A DNA stretch of 64,000 bases. Origin: Roseomonas sp. GTDB taxonomy: Bacteria > Pseudomonadota > Alphaproteobacteria > Acetobacterales > Acetobacteraceae. The notes beneath the pieces are model-generated. The model saw only the letters and a program-made list of their open reading frames with translations, was not told the origin of the DNA and made no database searches. The DNA lies in NCBI GenBank assembly GCA_020249505.1, contig JADCFN010000009.1:1-64000 (forward strand), in the 5' to 3' direction. Shown piece after piece: positions 25,421 through 35,974 of the stretch (the stretch's first letter is position 1; each line of letters starts with the position of its first letter). A program made the position numbers and the translations under genes.

Positions 25421-27286
25421 CTATTTCCGCGGCTTGCGCGGCGATTTCGCCTGCCACTTGCCGGGTGCCTTCTTATCGCGCGGGGGTATTCTGCTTTCTG
25501 CCTTGCGGGGCGCAGCCTTGCCTTCGGCTACGCTGCGCCTTGGCGATTTGTCGCTGGGCGGCCCCGGTTTCTTAAACCAGGGCGCCTTGGCAGGGGCCGC
25601 GTTTTCCACGGCACGCGGCGCTGACACGGCCGGTGCCGGCTTCGCGTGACGCGTCGGCGCATGACCTGGCTTGAGCGGTTGCATCGGGCGAATGGTTATT
25701 TCGGCATTCTCGCCAGTTGCCTGGCGGGCCGCGGCCGCAAAACGCTCGGCGGCATAGGATGCAACTTCGAACTGCGTTTCCTGACCCAGGATGCGAATGC
25801 GCCCAATCTCCTGGCGCGTCACATGGCCGCGCCGGCACAAAAACGGCAGCAGCCAACGCGGATCGGCATTGCCATCACGCCCGACATCCATGCTGAACCA
25901 AATGCCAGAGGCACCGCGCGGCGCTTCCGCAGCCCCTTCCCGCCGCGCTTCGCGCCTTTCGGGCTTTTGTTCGGCGATTTCTTCGGGTGCCGGCAAGGGC
26001 GCGCGTAGCATTTTGACCAACGCCGCGGCCAGGGTTTCGCTGGTGATTTCGCTACCGGCCAGCAGGCGCTGGGCGAGGGCCAGATCATCTTCCGAAGCTT
26101 CTTCCGCCAAAACGCTGCGCGCCTGTTCGGCCAAGCGTTCGGCATCGCGCGCACGCACCGCGTCGGCCGATGGCGCCGGCCCCCAGGTTGCGGCAACCTT
26201 GGCGGCACCGATCAACCGTTCTGCCATGCGACGGCGTGGATGCGGCACCAGCAAAACACTGGTTCCTTTTCGCCCGGCGCGCCCGGTGCGGCCGCTGCGA
26301 TGCAGCAGGGTTTCCGAATCCCGCGGCAATTCAGCGTGAATCACCAAATCCAATTCCGGCAAATCAATGCCGCGCGCCGCGACATCGGTCGCGACACAAA
26401 CGCGGGAACGACCATCGCGGAGCGCCTGCAAAGCCCGCAGCCGCTCCGCCTGCGTCAGCTCGCCGGAAAGCGCCACGGCGGGAAAGCCGCGTTCCGCGAG
26501 ATTGCCATGCAGCCGCGCCACCGCCGCGCGTGTCGCGCAAAACACCATGGCTAGCGGCGGGTTTTCCAGGCGCAGTAAATTCACAACCGCGCGTTCAATT
26601 TCATGCGGTGCGACCAGCATGGCGCGATAGGTGATATCGCCATGCGCTTCTCCGCCGCCGCCCACTTCAAGGCGCAGCGCATCGCGCTGATAGCTTTTTG
26701 CCAGTGCCGCAATCGCGCGCGGAACGGTGGCCGAGAACATCAGCGTCCGACGTTCCGGCGGCAGGCGATCCAGGATCGCTTCCAATTCTTCCCGGAAGCC
26801 GAGGTCCAGCATCTCATCGGCTTCGTCCAGCACCACAACGCGCAGCGCATCGGGCTTTAGATTTCCGCGTTCCAGATGATCGCAAAGGCGGCCAGGTGTG
26901 CCGACAATGATATGCGCGCCGGCGAGCAATTGGCGCTTTTCCGCAATGGGATCCATGCCACCAACGCCGGATGCAATGCGTCCGCCGGCGGGGGCGTAAA
27001 GCCAGGTAAGCTCTGCCTTCACCTGCAAGGCCAATTCGCGTGTGGGCGCGACCACGATGGCCAGTGGTGCGCCGGGTGGCGGCAGGCGGTCAGCGCCGCC
27101 CAGCAATTCCGGCGCGATGGATAAGCCGAAAGCAACCGTTTTGCCCGAGCCGGTTTGGGCCGAGACAAGCAAATCCCGCCCGGCAGCATCTTCCGCCAGG
27201 ACCGCGTTTTGTACGGGGGTGGGGGCGGCATAGCCGCGTGATGTCAGCGCCGATTGCAGCGCCGCAGGGATACCAGAAAAGGACAT
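25421..27286 (-). CDS. DEAD-box RNA helicase with DbpA-type RNA-binding domain
   Basis: ATP-dependent RNA helicase of 621 residues. Q motif near residues 20-26, Walker A AQTGSGKT at 43-50, motif Ib TPGR at 130-133, Walker B DEAD at 154-157, SAT near 187, and motif VI HRSGRTGRAGRKG near 325. A DbpA-like RNA-binding domain follows (about 455-535, with LLPFLCRRGHVTRQEIGRIRI). The tail after about 560 is rich in K, R, P and A and probably disordered. Roles in ribosome assembly or mRNA turnover are typical. The ATG is the family start. Confidence 0.94.
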   Translation of the reverse strand: MSFSGIPAALQSALTSRGYAAPTPVQNAVLAEDAAGRDLLVSAQTGSGKTVAFGLSIAPELLGGADRLPPPGAPLAIVVAPTRELALQVKAELTWLYAPAGGRIASGVGGMDPIAEKRQLLAGAHIIVGTPGRLCDHLERGNLKPDALRVVVLDEADEMLDLGFREELEAILDRLPPERRTLMFSATVPRAIAALAKSYQRDALRLEVGGGGEAHGDITYRAMLVAPHEIERAVVNLLRLENPPLAMVFCATRAAVARLHGNLAERGFPAVALSGELTQAERLRALQALRDGRSRVCVATDVAARGIDLPELDLVIHAELPRDSETLLHRSGRTGRAGRKGTSVLLVPHPRRRMAERLIGAAKVAATWGPAPSADAVRARDAERLAEQARSVLAEEASEDDLALAQRLLAGSEITSETLAAALVKMLRAPLPAPEEIAEQKPERREARREGAAEAPRGASGIWFSMDVGRDGNADPRWLLPFLCRRGHVTRQEIGRIRILGQETQFEVASYAAERFAAAARQATGENAEITIRPMQPLKPGHAPTRHAKPAPAVSAPRAVENAAPAKAPWFKKPGPPSDKSPRRSVAEGKAAPRKAESRIPPRDKKAPGKWQAKSPRKPRK

Positions 27287-27422
27287 GAGGAGTTTGGTCT
27301 CGGAAAAAGCAAGCCTTTCCTTGCGCCCCGGCGCCGTGCCGCGTCAAGCGTTGCGTGGTTTTGGGCATTGATCCCGGCGCATGGCTGGGTCACGTTGTGG
27401 CGTATTGAAAAGGAGGAACACC

Positions 27423-28034
27423 ATGCAAGAAACCATCATATTCCCAGGAAAGGTCGAATGGTCGGGCGAAAATCCGGGCATTTCGCTGAAGGAGGACCCG
27501 AACGGCCCCTTCACCACACTCGCCAGTTTTTTCCGCGTAGTGCTCTCCCCCCATGGGGCTGGCCATGCGCTGGTCTTGATGCAATCCCCGCATGAGGCGA
27601 ACCCGGCTGATGGGGCGGCGAATTGGTGCCTGACGGATAATGAACCGCTCGCGCGCTGGCTGATTGCCGAATACCTCAGCCATTTCGGTGCTTTTCGTGG
27701 CATTGCGGGGTTGGCGGGCCTGCGCTTCCGCAAGCTGGATGAGGTGAAAAGCGCGGGCGATCCGCGCAGCCATTACAGCGAAAGCGTGCGCGCGGGCGAT
27801 ATGACGGTTTCCATGGCGTGGCAGGGTCTGGGTGAGCCCTTCTGCTTCGCTTTCGCGCCACCGCAATCCGCAACGGGCAAGCATGTGATGCCAAGCCTGT
27901 TCATCGGCTGCGAAAGCGCCGCCGTGACGGTGAATGGCGTCCGTCGCCCCGGTGCGCCCATCCCGCGCGAAGTGGCGGGGCACAAGATCAGCACAGCGAT
28001 GCTCGCCTTCAGTGAGACCTGGCTGCGAGTTTGA
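27423..28034 (+). CDS. Conserved hypothetical protein
   Basis: I do not recognise a family for this 203-residue cytosolic-looking protein. There is no signal peptide or membrane helix. It has alternating beta-type segments in both halves (for example FFRVVLSPHGAGHALVLM and KHVMPSLFIGCESAAVTVNG). ATG at 27423 is preceded by AAGGAGGAA at ideal spacing, which decides the start over an upstream one at 27381. It stands alone, divergent from the helicase and convergent with ghrA. Confidence 0.7.
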   Translation: MQETIIFPGKVEWSGENPGISLKEDPNGPFTTLASFFRVVLSPHGAGHALVLMQSPHEANPADGAANWCLTDNEPLARWLIAEYLSHFGAFRGIAGLAGLRFRKLDEVKSAGDPRSHYSESVRAGDMTVSMAWQGLGEPFCFAFAPPQSATGKHVMPSLFIGCESAAVTVNGVRRPGAPIPREVAGHKISTAMLAFSETWLRV

Positions 28035-28052
28035 CGCAGGCTTGCGGATAAA

Positions 28053-28086
28053 CAGGGCGTGATCCAAACCAAAGGATCATGCCCTG
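28053..28086. repeat. Intergenic hairpin between convergent genes
   Basis: Arms CAGGGCGTGATCC (28053-28065) and GGATCATGCCCTG (28074-28086) form a 13-bp stem with one G-T pair and an eight-base loop. It follows the hypothetical gene by 18 nt. There is no good T-tract, so terminator function is uncertain. Confidence 0.55.
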
Positions 28087-28126
28087 CGCTGGTGATTATG
28101 CCCGCGGGAAACGCAGCGCGCTCCCG

Positions 28127-29059
28127 TCAATATCCCAGGCTGAAATCCACCAAATTGATCAGCGGCCGGCCGGCGCGCATATTGTGGATATTCTCCACCA
28201 CCTGAGGTGCGACGCTGGATGGGATGGTGATGCTGGCGGCATGCGGCGTCAGGAACACCTTGGGGTGCGACCAGAAGCGGCTTTCAGGTGGGAGGGGTTC
28301 GGGTTCGAAAACATCCAGGGCTGCGCCGGCGATATGGTCAGAATCAAGCGCAGCCAGCATGTCTTGCGCCACCATGTGCCCGCCACGCGCGCCGTTGATC
28401 ACATAAGCGCCGCGCGGCAGCGCGGAAAGCAGCTTGGCATTCAGTACGCCGCGCGTTTCAGGTGTCAGCGGCAGCAGGCAGATCAGAATATCGCTTTGCG
28501 CTGCCATCGCCATCAGCCCATCCGCGCCATGGAAGGTTTGCACGCCATGCAGAGCCTTCGCACTGCGCGACCAGCCCATCACCGGAAACCCAAGCGAGGT
28601 CAGTACGCGCGCCGAGGCACTGCCCAATTCGCCAATGCCCAGAATGCCGATGCGTCGTTCGGCGGTGCTCGGTGCAAAAAGTTCCAGCCATTCCTTGCGT
28701 TGTTGCAGCGCGCGGTATTCCGGATCCTGCCGATGGAAGCGCAGCACATTCAGCAGCACCCATTCCGCCATGGCGCTGGTCAGCAACACGTCCTTCAGCC
28801 GCGCCACGGGAATACCTGGCGGCGGGCCGGGCGGGCGCAGCAAATGATCAACGCCAGCACCCATGGAAACAATCAGCTTCAGGTTTGGATAGCGGCGGAG
28901 TTCCATCATGTCGTGCGCGGTCCAAACCACCGCGGCTTCAATTTCGGCAGGGTCGCCCGCATCAGGAAACAGCCGAATTTCCAGACTGGGATCAACGGCC
29001 AGCAGCGCTGCCTTCCAATCCTGCATGGTATGCGCCTTGGTTGAAAGCAGAATGGCCAT
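28127..29059 (-). CDS. ghrA: Glyoxylate/hydroxypyruvate reductase (GhrA-like D-2-hydroxyacid dehydrogenase)
   Basis: NAD(P)H-dependent 2-hydroxyacid dehydrogenase, 310 residues, matching E. coli GhrA in length. The nucleotide motif GIGELGSASARVL is near residue 142. Catalytic positions are visible: Arg in GARGGHM, Glu in DVFEPEPLPPES, His in LTPHAASIT. It would reduce glyoxylate or hydroxypyruvate, or a related keto acid. It starts one nucleotide inside the stop of the small membrane protein gene and closes a run that begins with yejA. Confidence 0.9.
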   Translation of the reverse strand: MAILLSTKAHTMQDWKAALLAVDPSLEIRLFPDAGDPAEIEAAVVWTAHDMMELRRYPNLKLIVSMGAGVDHLLRPPGPPPGIPVARLKDVLLTSAMAEWVLLNVLRFHRQDPEYRALQQRKEWLELFAPSTAERRIGILGIGELGSASARVLTSLGFPVMGWSRSAKALHGVQTFHGADGLMAMAAQSDILICLLPLTPETRGVLNAKLLSALPRGAYVINGARGGHMVAQDMLAALDSDHIAGAALDVFEPEPLPPESRFWSHPKVFLTPHAASITIPSSVAPQVVENIHNMRAGRPLINLVDFSLGY

Positions 29060-29529
29060 TACGTGTTTTCCTTGGAGAGTGCTTCATCCAGCCGGCGCAC
29101 AAAGGCGCGCCAATCATCCCGCCGCGCCGCCGCCCATTCCGTACCATCGGGCAGCTTGGCGTAAAGGCTCAGGATACTTTTGGACCAGAGGAAATCAAAT
29201 TGCTGCGGCGATGAAAGCGCCAAGGCGGCGGTGCGTTCAAACACGCCATCCTTGATTTTCGGCATGATCTTCTTGAGCCACCACCAGCAGCCAATGCCCA
29301 GCACCAACATGCCGGCCCAGGTGCCGCCCTGCTGTACGCCAAGCGCTTCGAGCGGCGCGCCGCCCCATTTCAGCGCGATGAAGCTTGTGGTCAGGATCGT
29401 TGCCGTTGGCCAAACATTTTCCCAGGTACGATAGACCGGGGAGCCTGGCGAATTCATGCGGCGCATGCTGACGCCAAGCTTTACTTGCTCGGCATCCAGC
29501 ATCTCTTTCAGGCGTTCCAATTCACTCAC
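29059..29529 (-). CDS. Hypothetical small membrane protein downstream of yejF
   Basis: An unrecognised 156-residue protein with a charged, helical N-terminus, two hydrophobic segments (about residues 40-54 and 70-87, the second with GMLVLGIGCWWWLKK) and a soluble, charged C-terminal half. The start is GTG at 29529, overlapping the yejF stop (GTGA), and its own stop overlaps the ghrA start by one base. The tight coupling suggests that it belongs with the Yej transporter, but I know of no such subunit. Confidence 0.65.
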   Translation of the reverse strand: MSELERLKEMLDAEQVKLGVSMRRMNSPGSPVYRTWENVWPTATILTTSFIALKWGGAPLEALGVQQGGTWAGMLVLGIGCWWWLKKIMPKIKDGVFERTAALALSSPQQFDFLWSKSILSLYAKLPDGTEWAAARRDDWRAFVRRLDEALSKENT

Positions 29530-31133
29530 TGCGGGTTCATTGCCTTTGCATTGCTGGTAAGTTCGAAAGCGGCGGCCATCAATTGCTGCGTATAGGCTTG
29601 CTTCGGTGACTGCACCAGCGCCGCGGCCTCACCTTCTTCCACCACAAGCCCATCCTTCAGCACCGCAATGCGATGCGCCATGGCGCGCACTACGCGCAGA
29701 TCATGCGAAATGAACAGATAGGCAAGGCCATGGCGCGCCTGCAAATCGCGCAGCAAATCCACCACCTGCGCCTGAACGCTGACATCAAGCGCGCTGGTCG
29801 GTTCATCCAGCACCACCAAGCTTGGTTTCAACACCATGGCGCGCGCGATAGCGATTCGTTGGCGTTGGCCGCCGGAGAATTCATGCGGGTAGCGCTCCGC
29901 CATGCTGGGGTCCAGGCCCACTTCGCGCAAAGCCTCCGCCACACGCGCCAGGCGCTCAGGCCGCGGCAGGCTGGCTTCATGCACTTCCAGCCCCTCACCG
30001 ATGATCTCCGCGACACTCAGGCGGGGTGAGAGGGCGCCGAAGGGATCTTGGAAGACAATCTGCATGCGCCGCCGCCAAGGCCGCAGCGCGCGGGTAGAAA
30101 GCGCCTGGAGATCCTGCCCAGCAAACACAATGCTGCCTTGGCTATCCGCCATGCGCAGAAGTGCCAGGCCAAGCGTTGTCTTGCCGGAGCCACTTTCACC
30201 GACAAGGCCAAGCGTTTCACCGGTACGCAGCGACAGGGAAACGCCGTTCACCGCCTTCACTTCGGCGACAACCCGGCGCAAAAGCCCGCGCCTGACCGGG
30301 AAATGCACGCGAATGTCGCGCGCTTCCAGTGCGATGGCGGCATCGGTTGGAATTGGCGCCGGCGCGCCGCGTGGTTCGGTCGCCAACAGCATGCGCGTAT
30401 ATTCGTGCTGGGGTGCCGCAAAAACTTCCGCCACCTTGCCCTGTTCCACCGCATGGCCATCCTTCATTACCACCACGCGATCGGCATGGCGGCGCACAAT
30501 GGAAAGGTCATGCGTAATCAGCAGCATCGCCATGCCAAGCCTTTGCTTGAGCGAGGCGAGCAAATCCAGAATCTGTGCCTGGATGGTCACATCCAGCGCC
30601 GTGGTCGGTTCATCGGCAATCAGCAGCTTCGGGTCATTGGCGAGTGCGGCTGCAATCATCACGCGCTGGCGTTGCCCGCCGGAGAGCTGATGCGGATAAG
30701 CGCCCAGGCGTTCCTCAGCCTGCGGAAAGCCGGCCAGGCGCAGTAATTCAATCACGCGCGCGCGCAAGGCCTCACCGGCTAAGGGACGATGCAGCGTAAT
30801 GGCCTCGGCAATCTGGCGCTCAATGCTGTGCAAAGGATTGAGCGAGGTCATGGGTTCCTGAAACACCATGCCGGCAACGCCGCCGCGTAATTCGCGGAGT
30901 TGCCTTTCATCCGCATCCAGCACGGAGACGCCATCCAATGTGATGGACCCAGCCGGGTTGCTACCGGCGCTGGAAAGCAAACGCAGACAGGAAAGCGCGG
31001 TGACCGATTTGCCGCTACCGCTTTCACCCACCAGTGCCAGTGTTTCACCGGGCTGTACGTCAAAGGAAACGCCGTGCACCACTTCCCGCCCACGGAAAGT
31101 GACTGACAAATCGTTCACCGAAAGCAGCGCCAT
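29526..31133 (-). CDS. yejF: ABC transporter ATPase with two nucleotide-binding domains (YejF)
   Basis: Fused double ATPase of 535 residues that powers the YejABEF peptide importer. Two complete ABC domains: Walker A GESGSGKS near residue 35 and GESGSGKT near 308; signature LSGGQRQR in the first and FSGGQRQR in the second; Walker [14 protein letters not shown] and [14 protein letters not shown]. coli YejF is similar in length and imports microcin C-type peptides. Its start overlaps the yejE stop by one base (TGATG). Confidence 0.93.
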   Translation of the reverse strand: MALLSVNDLSVTFRGREVVHGVSFDVQPGETLALVGESGSGKSVTALSCLRLLSSAGSNPAGSITLDGVSVLDADERQLRELRGGVAGMVFQEPMTSLNPLHSIERQIAEAITLHRPLAGEALRARVIELLRLAGFPQAEERLGAYPHQLSGGQRQRVMIAAALANDPKLLIADEPTTALDVTIQAQILDLLASLKQRLGMAMLLITHDLSIVRRHADRVVVMKDGHAVEQGKVAEVFAAPQHEYTRMLLATEPRGAPAPIPTDAAIALEARDIRVHFPVRRGLLRRVVAEVKAVNGVSLSLRTGETLGLVGESGSGKTTLGLALLRMADSQGSIVFAGQDLQALSTRALRPWRRRMQIVFQDPFGALSPRLSVAEIIGEGLEVHEASLPRPERLARVAEALREVGLDPSMAERYPHEFSGGQRQRIAIARAMVLKPSLVVLDEPTSALDVSVQAQVVDLLRDLQARHGLAYLFISHDLRVVRAMAHRIAVLKDGLVVEEGEAAALVQSPKQAYTQQLMAAAFELTSNAKAMNPQ

Positions 31134-32173
31134 CAGCCCTGTCCTCCGGGGAGTTTGCGCGGATCGAAGGCATCGCGCACCGCTTCGCCGACAAAAATCA
31201 GCAGCGTCAGCATGCTGCCCAGCACCAGGAAGCTGGTCAGCGCAAGCCAGGGCGCGTTCAGATTATTCTTGCCCTGATTGACTAATTCGCCGAGCGAAGG
31301 TGAACCAGGCGGCAGGCCAAAGCCCAAAAAATCGAGCGAGGCCAGAACAGTGACAGAACCCGACAGGATGAAGGGCAGAAAGGTGAGCGTGGCTACCATG
31401 GCATTTGGCAGGATGTGGCGCTGCATGATGCGCACATCACTGACACCCAGCGCCTTGGCGGCGCGCACATAATCGAAATTGCGGCCACGCAGGAATTCCG
31501 CGCGCACCACGCTGGTCAGGTTCATCCAGGAAAACAGCAGCAGGAAGATCAGCAGCACCCAGAAGCTGGGTTCGATCACGCTTGCCAAAATGATCAGCAG
31601 GAAAAGCTGCGGCATGCCGGACCAGATTTCAATGAAGCGCTGAAACAACAAATCCGTGGTGCCACCATAAAACCCCTGCACTGCGCCCGCCGCGATTCCA
31701 ATAACAGAGCTGATGATGGTCAAGGTGAAACCAAACAGCACCGAAATGCGAAAGCCATAAATCACCCGCGCCAACACATCCCGCGCCTGATCATCCGTGC
31801 CGAGCCAATTCCGCGCCGAAGGAGGTGCCGGCGCTGGCCGTCCCAAATCACGCACGACGGTCCGGTAGGAATAGGGGATCAGCGGCCAGACCAGCGTCGC
31901 ACCCTTCGCCTCAATTTCTTCGCGAAAGCCACGGTCGTGCCAATCGGCGAGCGTTGGCAGCCCATCTTCAAGAATGTCGCTTTCGGCGTAATCGGCCAGC
32001 ACCGGCACATACCAGCGCCCATCAATGCGCGCGACCAGCGGCCTGTCATTGGCCAGGAATTCCGCAAAAAGCGTGATGAAGAACAGCGTGCCGAAAATGA
32101 TCAGCGACCAATAGCCGCGCTTATTGGCGCGGAAATTCGCAAGCCGCCGCTGCGTCAGTGGGGAAAGCGTCAT
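31133..32173 (-). CDS. yejE: ABC transporter permease YejE
   Basis: Inner-membrane permease of the DppC/OppC type, 346 residues. N-terminal helix at about 21-42 ([16 protein letters not shown]), a periplasmic loop containing [20 protein letters not shown], and five more helices. The EAA loop that contacts the ATPase reads [21 protein letters not shown]. The ATG overlaps the yejB stop by four nucleotides. Partner of YejB. Confidence 0.93.
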   Translation of the reverse strand: MTLSPLTQRRLANFRANKRGYWSLIIFGTLFFITLFAEFLANDRPLVARIDGRWYVPVLADYAESDILEDGLPTLADWHDRGFREEIEAKGATLVWPLIPYSYRTVVRDLGRPAPAPPSARNWLGTDDQARDVLARVIYGFRISVLFGFTLTIISSVIGIAAGAVQGFYGGTTDLLFQRFIEIWSGMPQLFLLIILASVIEPSFWVLLIFLLLFSWMNLTSVVRAEFLRGRNFDYVRAAKALGVSDVRIMQRHILPNAMVATLTFLPFILSGSVTVLASLDFLGFGLPPGSPSLGELVNQGKNNLNAPWLALTSFLVLGSMLTLLIFVGEAVRDAFDPRKLPGGQG

Positions 32174-33291
32174 CGCCGCGCCTCAAAATCAATGCGCGGG
32201 TCCACCAAAGTATAGGTGAAATCACCGATGATCTGCATCACGAGGCCCATCAGGGTGAAGATGTAAAGTGTGGCGAACATAACCGGATAGTCGCGGCGTA
32301 TGGCGCTTTCAAAACCGAGTAGGCCAAGTCCATCAAGCGAAAACACAATCTCCACCAGCAGCGCGCCGGTGAATAATATGCCGATAAAGGCCGCAGGGAA
32401 GCCCGCGATGATCAGCATCATGGCATTGCGGAAGATATGGCCATAAAGCACGCGGCTTTCGGAACCGCCCTTGGCGCGGGCCGTCAGCACATATTGCTTG
32501 CCGATCTCATCCAGAAAGGCGTTCTTGGTAAGCATCGTCAGCGTGGCGAAGCCGCCAATCACCAGCGCGATGGTGGGCAGCACCATATGCCAAGCGTAAT
32601 CCATGATACGCGCGCCAAGCGACCAGGTCTCCGACCCTGGACTGTTCAGCCCGCGCAGCGGGAACCATTGAAAGAAGGAACCGCCGGCGAAGAACACCAC
32701 CAGGACAATCGCAAACAAAAAGCCCGGTATGGCATAGCCAATCAGCACCACCGCCGATGTTGCGACATCAAAGCGCGAGCCATCACGCACGGCCTTGCGG
32801 ATGCCAAGCGGGATGGAGATCAGATAAATCAGCAGCGTGGACCAAAGGCCAAGTGAAATGGACACCGGCATTTTTTCGATGATCAGGTCAACCACGGGTC
32901 TATCCCGAAACAGCGATCGTCCGAAATCGAACGTCAGATAACCCAGGATCATTTCCTTGAAGCGCGTAGTCGCGGGCTTGTCGAAGCCGAAGGCGCGTTC
33001 GATTTCGGCGACAATGGCAGGATCAAGCCCGCGCGCCCCACGATAAGTGCCAACCGGGCCTTCGCCGCCACCACCGCCCATGCTGCGCTGTTCCAAGGCA
33101 TTTGGCGTGCGGATTTCGCCACCGCCTTCGCCGGTGATGCGCCCCATGGTCTGGCCTTCGCCGCGCAACTCCGCGAGCATTTGTTCAACCGGCCCGCCGG
33201 GGGCGAATTGCACCACGGCGAAATTGATCAGGATGATCCCGAACAGGGTCGGAATCACCAGCAACAAGCGGCGAAGAAGGTAGGCTGCCAT
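32170..33291 (-). CDS. yejB: ABC transporter permease YejB
   Basis: Permease of the DppB/OppB type, 373 residues if translation begins at ATG 33291 ([20 protein letters not shown]). A frame reaching 33348 only overlaps the end of yejA, so the shorter form is preferred. The glycine-rich extension after the first helix (about residues 45-85, with [20 protein letters not shown]) is characteristic of YejB rather than DppB. The EAA loop is near the C-terminus ([15 protein letters not shown]). It follows yejA by two bases. Confidence 0.93.
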   Translation of the reverse strand: MAAYLLRRLLLVIPTLFGIILINFAVVQFAPGGPVEQMLAELRGEGQTMGRITGEGGGEIRTPNALEQRSMGGGGGEGPVGTYRGARGLDPAIVAEIERAFGFDKPATTRFKEMILGYLTFDFGRSLFRDRPVVDLIIEKMPVSISLGLWSTLLIYLISIPLGIRKAVRDGSRFDVATSAVVLIGYAIPGFLFAIVLVVFFAGGSFFQWFPLRGLNSPGSETWSLGARIMDYAWHMVLPTIALVIGGFATLTMLTKNAFLDEIGKQYVLTARAKGGSESRVLYGHIFRNAMMLIIAGFPAAFIGILFTGALLVEIVFSLDGLGLLGFESAIRRDYPVMFATLYIFTLMGLVMQIIGDFTYTLVDPRIDFEARR

Positions 33292-33293
33292 CG

Positions 33294-35150
33294 CTACAGG
33301 TTGCGCCGGGCTTCCGCCAGCGCAGCGTCGCGCGCCGGGTCTATCCACCAGCCGCCGGGAAATCCGAGACCAAAGCGCGGCATGCTCGGCGGCAGGCCGA
33401 AGCGTTCCCAGAAGGCGATGCGGAAGCTGCGGCTATGCCAATGCGGGATCATGTAATTATGGTGCAGCAACACGCGATCCAAGGCGCGGGTGCGCGCAAT
33501 AAGCTCCGCCTGATTAGGTGCGGCGATCACCATTTCCACCAGCTCATCAATCACCGGGTCGCAAATGCCGGCGACGTTTTGGCTGCCATTTTCGCGCGCC
33601 TTGGCGCAGGTCCAGTAATCGCGCTGTTCATTGCCGGGGTGAAAACCCTGGCCGATGCTGTCAATTGTCATGTCATAATCAAAGGCATCCACGCGCACCT
33701 GATATTGCGCAGGGTCCACGGTGCGCACGCGTGCCGATATGCCAAGCCGTTCCAGCCATTGCACATAGGGCAGGGCCACGCGTTCAAATGTCGCCCCTTG
33801 CAGCAGGATTTCGAATTCAAAGCGCCGGCCTTCGGCATTCACCAGGCGACGGTCGCGCACAATCCAGCCCGCTTCACGCAACAGTGCCAGCGCCCGGCGC
33901 AGCCCCTCACGGTTATTGCCGGAACCATCGGTTTTCGGCAGGCGATATTCCTCAGTGAAAACGGGTTCCGGCACGCGGCCGCGATACTGGTTCAGGATTT
34001 CCAATTCGCGCCCTTCCGGCAGCCCGCGTGAGGCGAAATCGGAATTGGAGAAATAACTCTCGGTCCGCGTATAGGCGCCGTAGAACAGGTTGATGTTCAT
34101 CCATTCATAGTCGAACACTTCAATCAGCGCGCGGCGTACCCGCGCATCCTGAAACAGGGGCCGGCGCAGATTGACGGCGAAGGCCTGCATGCCGGTTGGG
34201 ATTTCGTGGCGAATCTCGCGCTTGGTTGCAAGACCGCGGCGCGCGGCAGGAAAATCGTAACCTGTCGCCCAATCGCGCGCGACATTTTCCGTGCGGAAAT
34301 CGATCTGCCCGGCCTTGAAGGCTTCAAAGGCGACCGTGGTGTCGCGGAAATATTCGTAGCGGATGGCATCGAAATTCGACATGCCGCGCGTGGTCGGCAG
34401 ATCGCGCCCCCAGTAATCGGCGACGCGGCGCAGCACCACAGTGCGATTTGGCTCAAAACGGTCGATGCGATAGGCGCCAGACCCCAGCGGCAGATCAAGG
34501 CTTGGGCGGGTGAAGTCGCGCCCTTCCCAGAAATGGCGCGGCAGGATGGACATCTCACCCAGAATCAGCGGCAATTCGCGGTTTTCATCAGTGCGGAAAC
34601 GATAGGTCACGCGCCGCGCATCTTCTGCCACCGCTTCCGTCACATCCGCCCAATAGGATCGGAAGAAGGGGCGGCCATTGGCGCGGAGTGTATTGAAGCT
34701 GAAGACCACATCTTCGGCGGTGATCGGGCGCCCATCATGCCAGCGGGCACCTTCGCGCAATTCGAAGGTGACGCCCTTACGGTCCGCCGGCAATTCGATG
34801 ATGCGCGCCAGATGGCCATATTGCGACAAGGGCTCATCCAGATTGCGCGACAGCAACGTGTCATAAATCAGGTTGCTGCCAACGGCCGGCGTGCCGCGCA
34901 GGATGAAGGGGTTGAAACTGTCAAAGGACCCGATGGCGGTCAGCGTGACCTCTCCGCCCTTGGGGGCATTCGGGTTCACCCAGGGCCAATGGGTGAAATC
35001 CGCGGGCAAAGCGGGCTCCCCCAGCAGGGCCATGGCATGTGTGCGCACTACCTCACCGGGCCTATCGCCCCCGGCAGGCATGGCGGCGCGGGCCGCTTGG
35101 GGCAGGCTGGCAAGGGCGGCGCCGAGCGCCAAAAGGTCACGTCGTTGCAT
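33294..35150 (-). CDS. yejA: ABC transporter substrate-binding protein YejA
   Basis: Periplasmic receptor of 618 residues, family SBP_bac_5, with an export signal at the start ([22 protein letters not shown]). YejA-type features are [20 protein letters not shown] near residue 55 and [13 protein letters not shown] after it, [24 protein letters not shown], and the C-terminal [19 protein letters not shown]. YejA homologues bind peptides and microcin C-type compounds. Genes yejA-B-E-F follow in standard order. Its start is 48 nt from the stop of hisN, so a shared transcript is possible. Confidence 0.92.
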   Translation of the reverse strand: MQRRDLLALGAALASLPQAARAAMPAGGDRPGEVVRTHAMALLGEPALPADFTHWPWVNPNAPKGGEVTLTAIGSFDSFNPFILRGTPAVGSNLIYDTLLSRNLDEPLSQYGHLARIIELPADRKGVTFELREGARWHDGRPITAEDVVFSFNTLRANGRPFFRSYWADVTEAVAEDARRVTYRFRTDENRELPLILGEMSILPRHFWEGRDFTRPSLDLPLGSGAYRIDRFEPNRTVVLRRVADYWGRDLPTTRGMSNFDAIRYEYFRDTTVAFEAFKAGQIDFRTENVARDWATGYDFPAARRGLATKREIRHEIPTGMQAFAVNLRRPLFQDARVRRALIEVFDYEWMNINLFYGAYTRTESYFSNSDFASRGLPEGRELEILNQYRGRVPEPVFTEEYRLPKTDGSGNNREGLRRALALLREAGWIVRDRRLVNAEGRRFEFEILLQGATFERVALPYVQWLERLGISARVRTVDPAQYQVRVDAFDYDMTIDSIGQGFHPGNEQRDYWTCAKARENGSQNVAGICDPVIDELVEMVIAAPNQAELIARTRALDRVLLHHNYMIPHWHSRSFRIAFWERFGLPPSMPRFGLGFPGGWWIDPARDAALAEARRNL

Positions 35151-35198
35151 AGGCTTCAGGATGGGGGTTCAGGGCGCCCGGGGCAATGGCGCTGTGTT

Positions 35199-35954
35199 TC
35201 AGCTTTGTAAAAGATGAACCGCTTCCGCCAGCAGCCTGGGGTCACCCAGCGCGATCACGCGCCCATCGCTGCCCGGATGCAGCGCCTGGCCGGCCCAATC
35301 AGTCACGCGCCCGCCCGCCCCTTCAATCACCGGCACCAGGGCGGCCCAATCCCAGACCTTCAGATCGCTTTCCGCCACCACATCAATCAGGCCAAGCGCC
35401 ACCAGCCCATAGGCGTAGCAATCGCCGCCCCAGGTGACGCGCCGCGCGCCCCGGCGCAGCCGGTCAAAGCCTGGGCGATTGGTGGCGGAGAACATATCGG
35501 GGCTGGTGCAGGAAAGCTCGGCCTCGGCCAGGGTGGGGCAGGGGCGGCAGCAGGCCGTCCCGGCAAAGGGGCCGGAAAACCGCGTGGGCTGGCCCGCCAC
35601 ACCCAGCCAGCGTTCGCCGGTGATGGGCTGGTCAATCAGGCCAAGCACAGGCTTGCCACGATGGAGCAGCCCAAGCAGGCTGCCAAAAATTGGCCGGCCG
35701 GTGACAAAGGCGCGGGTGCCATCAATCGGGTCCAGCACCCAAACCCATTCGGCATCCGGGCGTTCTTCGCCATGTTCTTCGCCGATCACGCCATGATCCG
35801 GCAGGGTTTCGGCCAGAAGGGCGCGAATCGCTTCCTCGGCCTCACGATCTGCGCGCGTCACGGGGCTGGCATCGCCTTTCGCTTCCACCAGCAGGGCGGA
35901 ACGAAACAGCGGCCGGATCACGGTCGCTGCCCGATCAGCGGCGGCTTCCGCCAC
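35199..35954 (-). CDS. Inositol monophosphatase family protein, HisN-like
   Basis: Magnesium-dependent phosphatase of 251 residues. Metal ligands are in place: GEEHGEE near residue 60, WVLDPIDGTRAF near 72, and WDWAALVPVIEGAGG near 210. Similarity is closest to histidinol-phosphatase HisN of actinobacteria and alphaproteobacteria, so histidine synthesis (histidinol phosphate to histidinol) is likely; a generic inositol phosphatase cannot be excluded. The start is GTG at 35954 with a poor ribosome binding site. The frame stays open upstream to the cytochrome gene without another usual start codon, so the N-terminus is uncertain. Confidence 0.82.
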   Translation of the reverse strand: MAEAAADRAATVIRPLFRSALLVEAKGDASPVTRADREAEEAIRALLAETLPDHGVIGEEHGEERPDAEWVWVLDPIDGTRAFVTGRPIFGSLLGLLHRGKPVLGLIDQPITGERWLGVAGQPTRFSGPFAGTACCRPCPTLAEAELSCTSPDMFSATNRPGFDRLRRGARRVTWGGDCYAYGLVALGLIDVVAESDLKVWDWAALVPVIEGAGGRVTDWAGQALHPGSDGRVIALGDPRLLAEAVHLLQS

Positions 35955-35974
35955 CGCGATGAAGTCTTGCGGGA

